From the NCBI RefSeq assembly GCF_003732225.1, contig NZ_MOBJ01000007.1, positions 1 to 64,000 on the forward strand: 64,000 nucleotides of DNA. Direction: 5' to 3'. Source of the stretch: Pseudomonas brassicacearum (GTDB lineage: Bacteria; Pseudomonadota; Gammaproteobacteria; Pseudomonadales; Pseudomonadaceae). The notes under the pieces were generated by a model. That model did not search any database. It saw only the letters and a program-made list of their open reading frames with translations, and was not told the origin of the DNA. A program made the position numbers and the translations under genes. This document shows positions 46,469-56,717 of the stretch, piece by piece. The stretch's first letter is position 1, and each line of letters starts with the position of its first letter.

Positions 46469-47431
46469 TTAAATGAGCCCGCGCTGAACCAGCGCCTGAT
46501 GGGCCGACAACGGATCTACGGCCAGAGACAAATCAGCGATCTCAGAGGCTTTTGCGGACAATTCGGTGTGGTGGATGCGCACCGCGGGGCCGGCCACGAG
46601 TTTTGGGCAACTGACTTTGTGCAGAAGCTTCGGAAGTTGTTTGAGATTGATCGCCTTACTGGAATACAGCAGCACACCACGCGCTTGCAGCTGCTCGACC
46701 GCCAGTGCCAATTCGCCAGCCGGCAGCGGCCAGTCGAACACTTCCACGGGGCAGTCGGCGCTGCTGATCAGCCAGGCGGTGAGCCACAGATGCGGCTCCA
46801 GGGGCAGGTCGGAGTGATTGATCAGCAGCAATGGTGCGCCGCGCAACTGACGGTTGTTATGGTAGATCCTTGCGCCGAATTTGCTGCGTAACCAGGAATA
46901 AAAGAACGCCCGCTCCATCTGTGCGCCAAACTGCCCTTGCCAGCGCTGCTCGAGTTCGACCAGCAGCGGCATCAGCAGTTGCTCGCACAAGGTGCGTGGC
47001 GGATACAGCGACATGACCTGATTGAGCGTGTCATCGAGCTGACGCTCGACCAATTGGCTGATCGCCTGTATCAGGTTCAGGCGCAGGACGTGCCAGTCAT
47101 TCTCGACGGATTCGCTCAATGCTTGCGGCGTGTCCAGCAGTTGCTTGACCTGGCTGGCGGTGACGCCGCGATTGAGCCAGGTAAGGATGTTATGGATTCG
47201 CTGCACATGCTCGGCCGAAAACAGCCGGTGTCCCTTGGGCGTGCGCTGCGGCACGATCAGCCCGTAACGGCGTTCCCACGCGCGCAGGGTGACGGCGTTG
47301 ACGCCGGTGACTCGGGCGACTTCGCGGATCGGCAGCCAACCGTCCTCCAGGGCCTGTTGATAGTCGGCACCGGGGTCTTCGTCATGAGGACGAGTGTCAG
47401 GTTTTGGTTTGTTCGCGCAGTGGCTGGGCAT
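46469..47431 (-). CDS. MerR-family regulator of the LitR/CarH (PplR) type
   Basis: 320 aa. N-terminal MerR helix-turn-helix (about 33-100; TLRAWERRYG and KGHRLFSAEHV). The 200-residue C-terminal part follows the LitR/CarH plan, but the cobalamin motif E/DxHxxG appears as EPHLWL (212-217), with Leu in place of Gly. That fits the class II LitR proteins of pseudomonads (PplR), which do not need B12 and rely on a LOV photoreceptor. No LOV gene is in this window. Two N12-spaced TGTACA operators sit in its promoter region, so it probably represses itself in the dark. Confidence 0.82.
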   Translation of the reverse strand: MPSHCANKPKPDTRPHDEDPGADYQQALEDGWLPIREVARVTGVNAVTLRAWERRYGLIVPQRTPKGHRLFSAEHVQRIHNILTWLNRGVTASQVKQLLDTPQALSESVENDWHVLRLNLIQAISQLVERQLDDTLNQVMSLYPPRTLCEQLLMPLLVELEQRWQGQFGAQMERAFFYSWLRSKFGARIYHNNRQLRGAPLLLINHSDLPLEPHLWLTAWLISSADCPVEVFDWPLPAGELALAVEQLQARGVLLYSSKAINLKQLPKLLHKVSCPKLVAGPAVRIHHTELSAKASEIADLSLAVDPLSAHQALVQRGLI

Positions 47432-47453
47432 TGGCGCACCTGGGATCTATATC

Positions 47454-47477
47454 TGTACAGGCTGTTCGCGCTGTACA
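47454..47477. promoter_or_regulatory. PplR-type operator 1 (TGTACA-N12-TGTACA)
   Basis: Exact match to T(G/A)TACA-N12-TGTA(C/T)A, the binding site reported for PplR1 of P. putida. Lies 23-46 bases upstream of the MerR start codon, downstream of the predicted -10 box. Confidence 0.75.
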
Positions 47478-47487
47478 ACACGGTTTG

Positions 47488-47515
47488 ATCATAGAACCAA
47501 AGGTGTACAAGTCAA
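47488..47515 (-). promoter_or_regulatory. Sigma-70-like promoter of the MerR gene
   Basis: On the minus strand TTGACT (47510-47515) and TATGAT (47488-47493) are separated by 16 bases. The TGTACA half-site at 47504-47509 lies inside the spacer next to the -35 box, so a bound regulator would block polymerase. Confidence 0.6.
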
Positions 47516-47527
47516 ATTGTTTGTATA
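47504..47527. promoter_or_regulatory. PplR-type operator 2 (TGTACA-N12-TGTATA)
   Basis: Second exact match to the PplR1 consensus, overlapping the -35 region of the predicted MerR promoter. The right half-site uses the allowed T variant. Confidence 0.75.
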
Positions 47528-47551
47528 AGTTTTTATTGAGGGCAAAACCCC

Positions 47552-47646
47552 TGTAGGAGCTGCCGCAGGCTGCGATCTTCTTGGTGGTTGCACCACAGAG
47601 GCCGTCAATCAGGATCAAAAGATCGCAGCCTGCGGCAGCTCCTACG
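47552..47646. repeat. REPIN (REP family 2)
   Basis: Inverted arms GTAGGAGCTGCCGCAGGCTG and complement separated by about 40 bases. It lies between the MerR gene and the FAD oxidoreductase gene, the place where a photolyase gene is found in relatives. Confidence 0.93.
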
Positions 47647-47669
47647 ACCAACCCATCGGTTGATGCGCT

Positions 47670-48731
<1,062 letters not shown>

Positions 48732-48852
48732 TCAGCGTTCTCGTTCTGACAGGTTGGCCTATGGTTAAGCACAGAGCCTGTCCGATCCGAAACATCCCTG
48801 CTTATAAAAATAGACTAGTGATTGGGGTAAAACGCCACGCGAGGAAGATGTC

Positions 48853-49755
48853 ATGCACATATTGCTGACCGGCGGTACTGGTTTGATAGGACGTCAACTC
48901 TGCCGACACTGGTTGAGCCAGGGTCACAGCCTGACTGTGTGGAGTCGCAGGCCCGAAAAAGTGGCCAAATTATGCGGCACTCAGGTACGTGGCGTTGGGC
49001 ATCTGGAAGACATTGGCCAACAGCCGGTGGACGCGGTGATCAATCTCGCGGGGGCACCGATTGCCGATCGTCTCTGGACTCATCGACGCAAGGCGCTGCT
49101 CTGGAGTAGCCGGATCAGGCTCACCGAAACCCTGTTGGCGTGGCTTGAAAGCCGCGAGCAGAAACCGCAGGTGTTGATTTCGGGTTCAGCGCTTGGCTGG
49201 TACGGCGATGGCGGCGAGCGTGAATTGACTGAGGACTCACCGCCGGTCAGCGAAGACTTCGCCAGCCAGCTGTGCATCGCCTGGGAGGAGACCGCGCAGC
49301 GCGCCGAGGCGTTGGGGATTCGCGTGGTGCTGGTGCGTACCGGGTTGGTTCTGTCGGCGCAGGGCGGCTTTTTGTCGCGGCTGTTGTTGCCGTTCAAAAT
49401 GGGGCTGGGCGGGCCGCTCGGCGATGGTCGGCAGTGGATGTCATGGATCCACATCAATGATCAAATCGCCCTGATTGATTTTCTTCTGCATCAGAAAAAC
49501 GCCAGTGGTCCTTATAATGCGTGCGCACCAAAACCGGTACGCAATCGCGAGTTTGCCAAGACCCTCGCCAGTATTTTGCACCGGCCGGCGTTCATGCCGA
49601 TGCCCGCTTTTGCCTTGCGGGTCGGTCTTGGCGAGTTGTCGCTGTTGCTGCTGGGCGGCCAGCGGGCGACGCCGACGCGCTTGCTGGCGGCGGGTTTCAC
49701 TTTCCGGTTCACTGATTTGCGCGCGGCTCTGGACGACGTGTCCAGCCGCCTTTGA
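48853..49755 (+). CDS. TIGR01777-family epimerase (YfcH-like)
   Basis: 300 aa. Extended SDR with the NAD(P) motif [13 protein letters not shown] (about 4-16), [13 protein letters not shown] (about 60-72), [18 protein letters not shown] (about 111-128), and C-terminal [13 protein letters not shown]. Ribosome site GAGGAAG. Function unknown; divergent from the light-response unit and 13 bases before hemH. Confidence 0.92.
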   Translation: MHILLTGGTGLIGRQLCRHWLSQGHSLTVWSRRPEKVAKLCGTQVRGVGHLEDIGQQPVDAVINLAGAPIADRLWTHRRKALLWSSRIRLTETLLAWLESREQKPQVLISGSALGWYGDGGERELTEDSPPVSEDFASQLCIAWEETAQRAEALGIRVVLVRTGLVLSAQGGFLSRLLLPFKMGLGGPLGDGRQWMSWIHINDQIALIDFLLHQKNASGPYNACAPKPVRNREFAKTLASILHRPAFMPMPAFALRVGLGELSLLLLGGQRATPTRLLAAGFTFRFTDLRAALDDVSSRL

Positions 49756-49768
49756 AATAGGACGTTGC

Positions 49769-50791
49769 ATGACCGATCACGCGTTGCTCCTGGTCAATTT
49801 GGGTTCGCCCGCTTCCACACAGGTGGCAGACGTGCGCAGCTACCTCAATCAATTTCTGATGGACCCTTACGTCATCGACCTGCCGTGGCCGGTACGACGT
49901 TTGCTGGTCTCGCTGATTCTGATCAAGCGCCCTGAGCAATCGGCTCACGCCTATGCCTCGATCTGGTGGGACGAGGGCTCGCCGCTGGTAGTGCTCAGCC
50001 GCCGCTTGCAGCAGGCAATGACCGCACAGTGGACCCAAGGACCGGTCGAACTGGCCATGCGTTACGGCGAGCCGTCGATTGAGTCGGTGTTGACCCGCAT
50101 GGCCGCTCAAGGGATCAAAAAGGTCACGCTCGCACCGCTTTATCCACAGTTCGCCGACAGCACCGTGACCACGGTAATTGAAGAAGCCAGGCGTGTGGTG
50201 CGCGAGAAGAAACTGGACGTGCAGTTTTCGATTCTCCAGCCGTTTTACGATCAGCCGGAATACCTCGACGCGCTGGTTGCCAGCGCCAGGCCGTATCTTG
50301 AGCAGGATTACGATCACCTGCTGCTGAGCTTCCATGGATTGCCGGAGCGGCACCTGAAGAAGCTCAACCCTGGCCATAGCTTCGAGGGGGGCGGCGATTG
50401 CTGTGCCGGCGCGCCGCCGGAAGTGGTCGCGACCTGTTATCGCGGTCAGTGCCTGCGTACCGCTGCGGCGTTCGCCGAGCGCATGGGCTTGCCGGACGGT
50501 AAATGGTCGGTGTCTTTCCAGTCACGGCTGGGCCGCGCCAAATGGATCGAACCCTACACCGAAGCGCGTCTCGACACGTTGGCCAAGCAGGGTGTGAAGA
50601 AGGTTCTGGTGATGTGCCCGGCGTTCGTGGCCGACTGCATCGAAACCCTGGAAGAGATCGGTGACCGTGGGCTCGAGCAGTTCCGCGAGGCGGGAGGAGA
50701 GGAGTTGGTGCTGGTGCCGTGTCTCAACGACGACCCGCACTGGGCGCGGGCGTTGAAAACCTTGTGCGAGCGAGCGCCGTTGGCCCTTTAA
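49769..50791 (+). CDS. hemH: Ferrochelatase
   Basis: 340 aa from the ATG at 49769 ([14 protein letters not shown]). Family motifs [14 protein letters not shown] (His about 189) and [18 protein letters not shown] with the catalytic Glu are complete. Inserts iron into protoporphyrin IX, the last step of haem synthesis. The frame is open upstream into the TIGR01777 gene, but that extension is out of family. Confidence 0.96.
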   Translation: MTDHALLLVNLGSPASTQVADVRSYLNQFLMDPYVIDLPWPVRRLLVSLILIKRPEQSAHAYASIWWDEGSPLVVLSRRLQQAMTAQWTQGPVELAMRYGEPSIESVLTRMAAQGIKKVTLAPLYPQFADSTVTTVIEEARRVVREKKLDVQFSILQPFYDQPEYLDALVASARPYLEQDYDHLLLSFHGLPERHLKKLNPGHSFEGGGDCCAGAPPEVVATCYRGQCLRTAAAFAERMGLPDGKWSVSFQSRLGRAKWIEPYTEARLDTLAKQGVKKVLVMCPAFVADCIETLEEIGDRGLEQFREAGGEELVLVPCLNDDPHWARALKTLCERAPLAL

Positions 50792-50793
50792 AA

Positions 50794-50889
50794 GCATCGC
50801 GAGCAGGCTCGCTCCCACATTTGATCCTGAGTGCTCACAAATAGTGTGTTCACAGAAAATCCAGTGTGGGAGCGAGCCTGCTCGCGATA
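50794..50889. repeat. REPIN (REP family 1)
   Basis: Inverted arms of the GTGGGAGCGAGCCTGCTCGC variant with about 45 bases between, in the gap between convergent hemH and uraA. Confidence 0.92.
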
Positions 50890-50922
50890 GCTATCTCACT
50901 GGCAGCAAAGATTTCAAACTGA

Positions 50923-52203
50923 TTAAAGCAACGGCTCGTCCGCTTTCTTGTGCTTCCAGCTGTCATTGCCCGGCAGAATCAGGTTCAGCGCGATCGCCAC
51001 GACGGCGCACAGCGCGATGCCCTTGAGACCGAAGTCCTGCGCGCCGGTGCCGGTGCCGATCAGCATACCGCCAATCCCGAACACCAGCGTGACCGAGACA
51101 ATCACCAGGTTGCGCGCTTCAGCCAAATCGATCTTGTGGCGGATCATGGTGTTCATGCCCACCGCGGCAATCGAACCGAACAACAGGCAGAGAATCCCGC
51201 CCATTACCGGCACCGGGATGCTTTGCAGCAGCGCACCGAACTTGCCGATAAACGCCAGGCTGATGGCAAAGATTGCCGCCCAGGTCATGATTTTCGGGTT
51301 GTAGTTCTTGGTCAGCATCACCGCACCCGTCACTTCAGCGTACGTGGTGTTGGGTGGACCGCCGAGCAGCCCGGCTGCGGTGGTGGCGATACCGTCGCCA
51401 AACAGCGTGCGGTGCAGGCCGGGCTTCTTCAGGTAATCACGCCCGGTTACGCTGCCGACCGCGATCACGCCGCCGATGTGTTCGATGGCCGGGGCCAGCG
51501 CTACCGGGACAATGAACAGAATCGCCTGCCAGTTGAATTCCGGAGCGGTGAAGTGCGGCAACGCAAACCACGGCGCAGCAGCGATTTTCGCGGTGTCGAC
51601 GACGCCGAAGAAAAACGCCATGCCAAACCCGACCAGTACGCCGGAGATGATCGGCACCAGGCGGAAGATGCCTTTGCCGAACACCGCCACGATCAGCGTT
51701 GTCAGCAGCGCCGGCATGGAGATCATCATTGCCGTCTGGTAATGAATCAGCTCGCTACCGTCGCCGGCCTTGCCCATCGCCATGTTTGCGGCAATCGGCG
51801 CCATGGCCAGGCCGATCGAGATGATCACCGGGCCAATCACCACGGGTGGCAGCAAGCGGTCGATGAAACCGGTGCCCTTGATCTTCACGGCCACGCCGAG
51901 AAAGGTATAAACGAAACCGGCCGCCATCACCCCGCCCATGGTCGCCGCGAGGCCGAATTGGCCCTTGGCGAGAATGATCGGGGTGATGAAGGCAAAACTC
52001 GACGCCAGGAACACCGGCACTTGCCGTCCGGTAACCACCTGGAACAGCAGAGTCCCGAGGCCCGCCGTGAACAGCGCGACATTTGGGTCGAGGCCGGTAA
52101 TCAGCGGCATCAACACCAACGCGCCAAACGCCACGAACAGCATCTGCGCGCCAGACAGCACCGTGCGCCAGAGCGGGTCGTTGAACTCATCCTGCATGCT
52201 CAC
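50923..52203 (-). CDS. uraA: Uracil:H+ symporter UraA
   Basis: 426 aa with about 14 membrane segments. NCS2 signatures are visible: [20 protein letters not shown] (about 19-38), [13 protein letters not shown] (about 237-249, with the substrate-binding Glu), and [13 protein letters not shown] (about 280-292). Imports uracil, which Upp then converts to UMP. The start overlaps the upp stop by four bases. Confidence 0.95.
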   Translation of the reverse strand: MSMQDEFNDPLWRTVLSGAQMLFVAFGALVLMPLITGLDPNVALFTAGLGTLLFQVVTGRQVPVFLASSFAFITPIILAKGQFGLAATMGGVMAAGFVYTFLGVAVKIKGTGFIDRLLPPVVIGPVIISIGLAMAPIAANMAMGKAGDGSELIHYQTAMMISMPALLTTLIVAVFGKGIFRLVPIISGVLVGFGMAFFFGVVDTAKIAAAPWFALPHFTAPEFNWQAILFIVPVALAPAIEHIGGVIAVGSVTGRDYLKKPGLHRTLFGDGIATTAAGLLGGPPNTTYAEVTGAVMLTKNYNPKIMTWAAIFAISLAFIGKFGALLQSIPVPVMGGILCLLFGSIAAVGMNTMIRHKIDLAEARNLVIVSVTLVFGIGGMLIGTGTGAQDFGLKGIALCAVVAIALNLILPGNDSWKHKKADEPLL

Positions 52204-52838
52204 GCGTCCTTCTGCTTGGTGCCGAAGATCTTGTCGCCGGCATCGCCCAGACCAGGAATGATGTAGCCGTGTTCGTTCAGTTTTTGATCAATGGAAGCGG
52301 TGTAGATGGTCACGTCCGGGTGAGCTTTTTCTACTGCGGCGATGCCTTCAGGGGCAGCAACCAGGACCATTGCGCGGATGTCCTTGCAACCGGCCTTCTT
52401 CAGCAGGTCGATGGTGGCGACCATCGAACCGCCGGTGGCGAGCATCGGGTCGATGATCATCGCCAGACGTTCGTCGATTTCCGGAACCAGTTTTTCCAGG
52501 TACGTGTGTGCTTCGAGGGTTTCCTCGTTGCGGGCCACGCCCACGGCGCTGACTTTGGCGCCCGGGATCAGGCTGAGCACGCCTTCAAGCATGCCGATGC
52601 CGGCACGGAGGATCGGCACGACGGTAATTTTCTTGCCGGCGATCTTCTCGACCGAAACCGTGCCGCACCAGCCTTCGATATCGTAGGTTTCAAGGGGCAG
52701 GTCTTTGGTGGCCTCGTAGGTCAGCAGGGCACCGACTTCCTGAGCGAGCTCGCGGAAATTCTTCGTGCTAATGTCTGCGCGGCGCATAAGGCCAAGTTTG
52801 TGTCGGATCAGCGGGTGGCGGATCTCACGGATGGGCAT
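52200..52838 (-). CDS. upp: Uracil phosphoribosyltransferase
   Basis: 212 aa, full length. PRPP-binding loop [10 protein letters not shown] (about 131-140) and the uracil-binding [12 protein letters not shown] near the C-terminus (about 192-203). Makes UMP from uracil and PRPP. First gene of upp-uraA, divergent from hpt. Confidence 0.97.
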   Translation of the reverse strand: MPIREIRHPLIRHKLGLMRRADISTKNFRELAQEVGALLTYEATKDLPLETYDIEGWCGTVSVEKIAGKKITVVPILRAGIGMLEGVLSLIPGAKVSAVGVARNEETLEAHTYLEKLVPEIDERLAMIIDPMLATGGSMVATIDLLKKAGCKDIRAMVLVAAPEGIAAVEKAHPDVTIYTASIDQKLNEHGYIIPGLGDAGDKIFGTKQKDA

Positions 52839-52874
52839 AGGGAAAGGCTCCGGCGGCGGGCAAAAAAACCGGCC

Positions 52875-52886
52875 TAGATTAATCTA
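52875..52886. promoter_or_regulatory. 12-bp palindrome in the upp/hpt divergent region
   Basis: TAGATTAATCTA is a perfect palindrome about 40 bases upstream of upp and 120 bases upstream of hpt. It could be a regulator site or chance in an A/T-rich promoter; no regulator is identifiable. Confidence 0.25.
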
Positions 52887-53003
52887 TCCGAGGGTGTTGT
52901 CCTATAGACATACAGTACGTTAGTCCAGAAACGCTTGATCTGACCCGGCTGGATGCGTACCTTTGCTCGCTTTTCCGAATCCGCCACCCCCTTGGAGAGC
53001 ACC

Positions 53004-53561
53004 ATGTCCGCTGATCTCGAGCATATCCGTCAAATCATGCGAGAGGCTGACTGCCTGTACACCGAAGCTGAAGTCGAGGCGGCCATCGCCCGCGTCGGTG
53101 CGCAAATCAACGATCAGTTGGCTGAAAGCAACCCGGTGGTGTTCTGCGTGATGAACGGCGGCCTGATTTTCTCCGGCAAACTGCTGACCCATCTGAATTT
53201 CCCGCTGGAAGCGTCCTACCTGCACGCTACCCGTTATCGCAACGAAACCAGCGGCGGCGAGCTGTTCTGGAAAGCCAAGCCGGAAGTCTCGTTCATCGAC
53301 CGTGATGTGCTGATCATCGACGACATTCTCGACGAAGGTCACACCCTGGGCGCGATCATCGACTTCTGCAAACATGCTGGCGCCCGCGCCGTGCACACCG
53401 CCGTACTGATCGACAAGGATCACGACCGCAAGGCTCGCCCAGACCTGAAGGCCGATTTCGTCGGCCTGCCGTGCATCGACCGCTACATCTTCGGTTACGG
53501 CATGGACTACAAAGGCTACTGGCGCAACGCCGCCGGGATCTATGCCGTCAAAGGAATGTAA
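53004..53561 (+). CDS. hpt: Hypoxanthine-guanine phosphoribosyltransferase
   Basis: 185 aa from the ATG at 53004 with GGAGAG upstream. PRPP motif LIIDDILDEGHTL (about 101-113) and N-terminal VVFCVMNGGLIF. Salvages hypoxanthine and guanine. Three bases before the cupin gene, so probably co-transcribed with it. Confidence 0.93.
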   Translation: MSADLEHIRQIMREADCLYTEAEVEAAIARVGAQINDQLAESNPVVFCVMNGGLIFSGKLLTHLNFPLEASYLHATRYRNETSGGELFWKAKPEVSFIDRDVLIIDDILDEGHTLGAIIDFCKHAGARAVHTAVLIDKDHDRKARPDLKADFVGLPCIDRYIFGYGMDYKGYWRNAAGIYAVKGM

Positions 53562-53564
53562 AAC

Positions 53565-54038
53565 ATGACCACGCCGAGCTTTCTTGATCAAGCACTGTTT
53601 ACCGACCTGACCGAGAAGGCTGCGGCCAATCCTCGTGGTCGGCAGCATCACAACTTCCACCAGATGGACGAGCCGTGCCACCGCATGGCGGTGGGATTGC
53701 AGCCATCGACCTATGTTCCGCCACATCGGCATTTGAGCGACGACAAGGCTGAAACCCTGTTGGTCCTCAAGGGCCGTCTGGGGGTGCTGGTTTTCGACGA
53801 CGCGGGCCAGGTGATTGCCAAACGAGTTCTGGAGTGCGGCGGCGATACGCTGGGGATCGACCTGCCTGCCGGTGTTTATCACGGTCTGGTCGTGCTTGAA
53901 GCGGACAGCGTGATGTTCGAATGCAAGGCCGGGCCGTATCGTCCGGTGGGCGAGGGTGAACATGCGCATTGGGCACCCCGCGAAGGTGAGCCCGGCGTTG
54001 CCGAGTATCAGGCCTGGATGCGTGCGCAGTTCGATTGA
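53565..54038 (+). CDS. WbuC-family cupin protein
   Basis: 157 aa. Cupin motif PPHRHLSDDKAETLLVLKGR (about 51-70, His ligands) and second motif GVYHGLV (about 105-111). Related proteins are found in O-antigen clusters as WbuC; here it lies in a salvage context and its reaction is unknown. Pairs with hpt in one unit. Confidence 0.83.
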   Translation: MTTPSFLDQALFTDLTEKAAANPRGRQHHNFHQMDEPCHRMAVGLQPSTYVPPHRHLSDDKAETLLVLKGRLGVLVFDDAGQVIAKRVLECGGDTLGIDLPAGVYHGLVVLEADSVMFECKAGPYRPVGEGEHAHWAPREGEPGVAEYQAWMRAQFD

Positions 54039-54054
54039 CGGTGTACAGCGGGCG

Positions 54055-55647
54055 TCAGCCCGCTTGATTCAGCTTCTCGTGGGTATTCACCCCATCCACC
54101 AGACGCAAAAGCCCCAGCGGATTGGCGTTCTTCAGCGCGTCCGGCAGTAACCCGTCCGGACAGTTCTGATAACACACCGGCCGCAGGAAGCGCTCGATCG
54201 CCAGGCTGCCGACCGAGGTGCCACGGGCATCCGACGTCGCTGGATACGGTCCGCCGTGGACCATTGCATCACACACTTCGACACCCGTCGGATAACCGTT
54301 GAGCAGCAGGCGCCCGGCTTTCTGTTCGAGGATCGGCAGCAATTGCGAGCACAGCTCAAGGTCTGCCGGTTCGGCGATCAGCGTGGTGGTCAATTGCCCG
54401 TGCAACGCCTGCAGCGCCAGCCTGAGCTCTTGCTCGTCGGCCACTTCCAGCACAATGCTTGCCGGGCCGAACACCTCTTCTTGCAGCACCTCATCCCCTT
54501 CAAGCAGCAGACTGACGTCAACCTTGAACAGTTGCGGCTGCACCTGATTGCCTGACGCATGGTTGCCGCTCAAACGCGTCACACGCGGGTGGTCCAGCAA
54601 GCGCTGCACGCCGCTTTCATAGCTGCGTCGGGTACCGCTGTTGAGCAGGGTCTGTGGCGGTTTTTCGTTCATCTGCGCGGTGAGTTGTTCGATAAAGGTG
54701 CTGAACGACGCCGAGCGCAGGCCGATGATCAAACCCGGATTGGTACAGAACTGGCCACCCCCCAGGACGATCGAGGCGCTCAACTCGCTGGCGATGGTTT
54801 CGCTGCGGGCCGCCAGGGCGGCGGGTAGCAGCAGCACCGGGTTGATGCTCGACATTTCGGCGAACACCGGTATCGGCTGTGGTCGGGCGGCAGCCATGTC
54901 GCACAGGGCCCGGCCACCTTTGAGCGAACCGGTGAACCCCACCGCCTGGATCGCCGGATGTTTGACCAGCGCCTCGCCAACACCAGCGCCATAAATCATG
55001 TTGAACACGCCCTCGGGCATGCCGCTGCGCTGTGCCGCGCGAATGATCGCGGCCGCAACCTGTTCGGCGGTTGCCATATGCCCGCTGTGGGCCTTGAACA
55101 CCACTGGGCAACCGGCGGCCAAGGCGGCGGCGGTATCGCCACCGGCGGTGGAAAACGCCAGCGGAAAGTTGCTCGCACCGAACACCGCCACCGGGCCCAG
55201 GCCGATACGCCATTGACGCAGGTCGGGTCGTGGCAACGGTTGGCGCTCGGGCAGGGCGCGGTCGATCCGTGCGCCGAGGAAGTCGCCCTGGCGCAGTACC
55301 CGGGCAAACAGCCGCAACTGGCCGCTGGTTCGCGCCCGTTCGCCCTGAATCCGCGCAGCGGGCAGGGCCGTCTCGCGGCAGACGATGGCGATAAAGTCAT
55401 CGCCCAGGGCGTCAATTTCTTCGGCGATAATCTCGAGAAAACCAGCGCGGACACTGGCCGGCAGGTTGCGATAAATGGGGTAGGCCTTGGCGGCGAAGTG
55501 TGCGGCGTTGTCGATTTCCTCCGCGTTGGCCTGGCTGAAGCCATAGGGCAGAGGTTCACCGCTGTGGGCGTCGACGCTGTGCAGGAGCTGATCACCTGCG
55601 GCGCTGCGGCCGAAGCCGATAAAGTTGTGGCCGATAATGGCTGACAT
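54055..55647 (-). CDS. 2-oxoglutarate semialdehyde dehydrogenase (NADP-type ALDH)
   Basis: 530 aa. Aldehyde dehydrogenase with NAD(P) loop GFTGSLKGGRAL (about 233-244), catalytic Glu in PVFAEMSSINPVL and catalytic Cys in GGQFCTNPG (about 300). The family variant with these motifs oxidises 2-oxoglutarate semialdehyde to 2-oxoglutarate. Its place after the deaminase and epimerase genes supports the last step of hydroxyproline breakdown. Confidence 0.9.
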   Translation of the reverse strand: MSAIIGHNFIGFGRSAAGDQLLHSVDAHSGEPLPYGFSQANAEEIDNAAHFAAKAYPIYRNLPASVRAGFLEIIAEEIDALGDDFIAIVCRETALPAARIQGERARTSGQLRLFARVLRQGDFLGARIDRALPERQPLPRPDLRQWRIGLGPVAVFGASNFPLAFSTAGGDTAAALAAGCPVVFKAHSGHMATAEQVAAAIIRAAQRSGMPEGVFNMIYGAGVGEALVKHPAIQAVGFTGSLKGGRALCDMAAARPQPIPVFAEMSSINPVLLLPAALAARSETIASELSASIVLGGGQFCTNPGLIIGLRSASFSTFIEQLTAQMNEKPPQTLLNSGTRRSYESGVQRLLDHPRVTRLSGNHASGNQVQPQLFKVDVSLLLEGDEVLQEEVFGPASIVLEVADEQELRLALQALHGQLTTTLIAEPADLELCSQLLPILEQKAGRLLLNGYPTGVEVCDAMVHGGPYPATSDARGTSVGSLAIERFLRPVCYQNCPDGLLPDALKNANPLGLLRLVDGVNTHEKLNQAG

Positions 55648-55703
55648 AAAAAATGCTCGGCATGGCCGCGCTCGATACCGAGCGCGGCAGTGGGGAAGGG
55701 CGG

Positions 55704-56621
55704 TTACAGACCGACGTCCGGCAAAGTCGGGCGATTGGCGAGCGCGGCTTTGACCAGCGCCTCGACTTCGCTGTGTTCGTGATCAAGCAGGCCCAGGCGA
55801 GGTGGACGGGTCAGCGCCGTGCCGCGGCCCATCAGTTCTTCACAGAGCTTGATGCACTGCACCAGGTCCGGGCGTGCATCGAGGTGCAGCAGTGGCATGA
55901 ACCATTCGTAGATCGGCATCGCTTCCTTGAAGCGACCGTCGCGGGCCAGACGGAACAGCGTCTCGCCTTCTTTCGGGAACGCGTTGGACATCCCGGAGAC
56001 CCAGCCCACCGCACCAACGGCAATGCTTTCGAGCACCACGTCATCGAGCCCGGCGAACAGTACAAAGCGGTCGCCGACTTCATTGCGCACATCGATGAAG
56101 CGCCGGGTATCGCCCGAGGAATCCTTGAAACAGACGACGTTGTCGCAGTCGGCCAGGGAGATCAGGATGTCCGGGGTCACGTCGTTTTTGTAGATCGGTG
56201 GGTTGTTGTAGACCATCACCGGCAGGTCGATGCTGGCGGCGACGCTACGGAAATGCGCGGCAGTCTCGAAGGGTTTCGAGGAGTAGACCAGTGCCGGCAT
56301 CAGCATGATGCCGTCGGCACCCACGCGCTGGATTTCCTTGGCGACCTTGCTGGCGTTGGCGCTGGTGAATTCGGCGACACCGGAAATCACCGGCACCCGA
56401 CCCGCCGCGGCGTCCTTGGCGACTTCCACCAGGCTGATTTTCTCTTCGGTGCTCAGCGAGGTGTTCTCGCCGACGGTGCCGCAGATCACCAGCCCCGAAA
56501 CTCCATCGCGTACCAGCCCGCTGATGACTTTATGGGTGCCTTCGTAGTCGATGGAAAAGTCCGGGTTGAACTGGGTAGTGACCGCAGGGAATACGCCGCT
56601 CCAATTAACGTGCTTGCTCAT
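55704..56621 (-). CDS. Pyrroline-4-hydroxy-2-carboxylate deaminase (DHDPS family)
   Basis: 305 aa. Dihydrodipicolinate synthase fold with Tyr in MVYNNPP (about 135-141) and the Schiff-base Lys in CFKDSSGD (about 161-168). In hydroxyproline clusters this family member (LhpC/HypD type) deaminates delta-1-pyrroline-4-hydroxy-2-carboxylate to 2-oxoglutarate semialdehyde. Perfect GGAGG ribosome site. The shared CGTATACG element lies just upstream, so it has its own promoter. Confidence 0.87.
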   Translation of the reverse strand: MSKHVNWSGVFPAVTTQFNPDFSIDYEGTHKVISGLVRDGVSGLVICGTVGENTSLSTEEKISLVEVAKDAAAGRVPVISGVAEFTSANASKVAKEIQRVGADGIMLMPALVYSSKPFETAAHFRSVAASIDLPVMVYNNPPIYKNDVTPDILISLADCDNVVCFKDSSGDTRRFIDVRNEVGDRFVLFAGLDDVVLESIAVGAVGWVSGMSNAFPKEGETLFRLARDGRFKEAMPIYEWFMPLLHLDARPDLVQCIKLCEELMGRGTALTRPPRLGLLDHEHSEVEALVKAALANRPTLPDVGL

Positions 56622-56639
56622 GTTGCCTCCGATGATGAC

Positions 56640-56659
56640 TTTTTAGTATTTCGTATACG
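56640..56659. promoter_or_regulatory. Shared 20-bp element A, upstream of the deaminase gene
   Basis: TTTTTAGTATTTCGTATACG is 18/20 identical to the element upstream of the solute-binding gene at 60804-60823. It contains the palindrome CGTATACG and lies 19-38 bases upstream of the start codon, where it would overlap the promoter. Confidence 0.6.
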
Positions 56660-56717
56660 TTTAGGTTGAGCACTGAAAGTGCCGTGGGGTTCAAAGGGTT
56701 TTGCCAGGTACGTTGCT

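Noticed and set aside
49475..49768. Long N-terminal extension of ferrochelatase
   Set aside because: It is an out-of-frame reading of the end of the TIGR01777 gene; the family start [14 protein letters not shown] is at 49769.
54042..54047. TGTACA after the WbuC-type gene as another PplR site
   Set aside because: No second half-site is found 12 bases away on either side and it lies at gene ends.
54047..54064. AGCGGGC/GCCCGCT hairpin as terminator between the WbuC-type and ALDH genes
   Set aside because: It overlaps the ALDH stop codon and has no T-run in either direction, so evidence is too weak.
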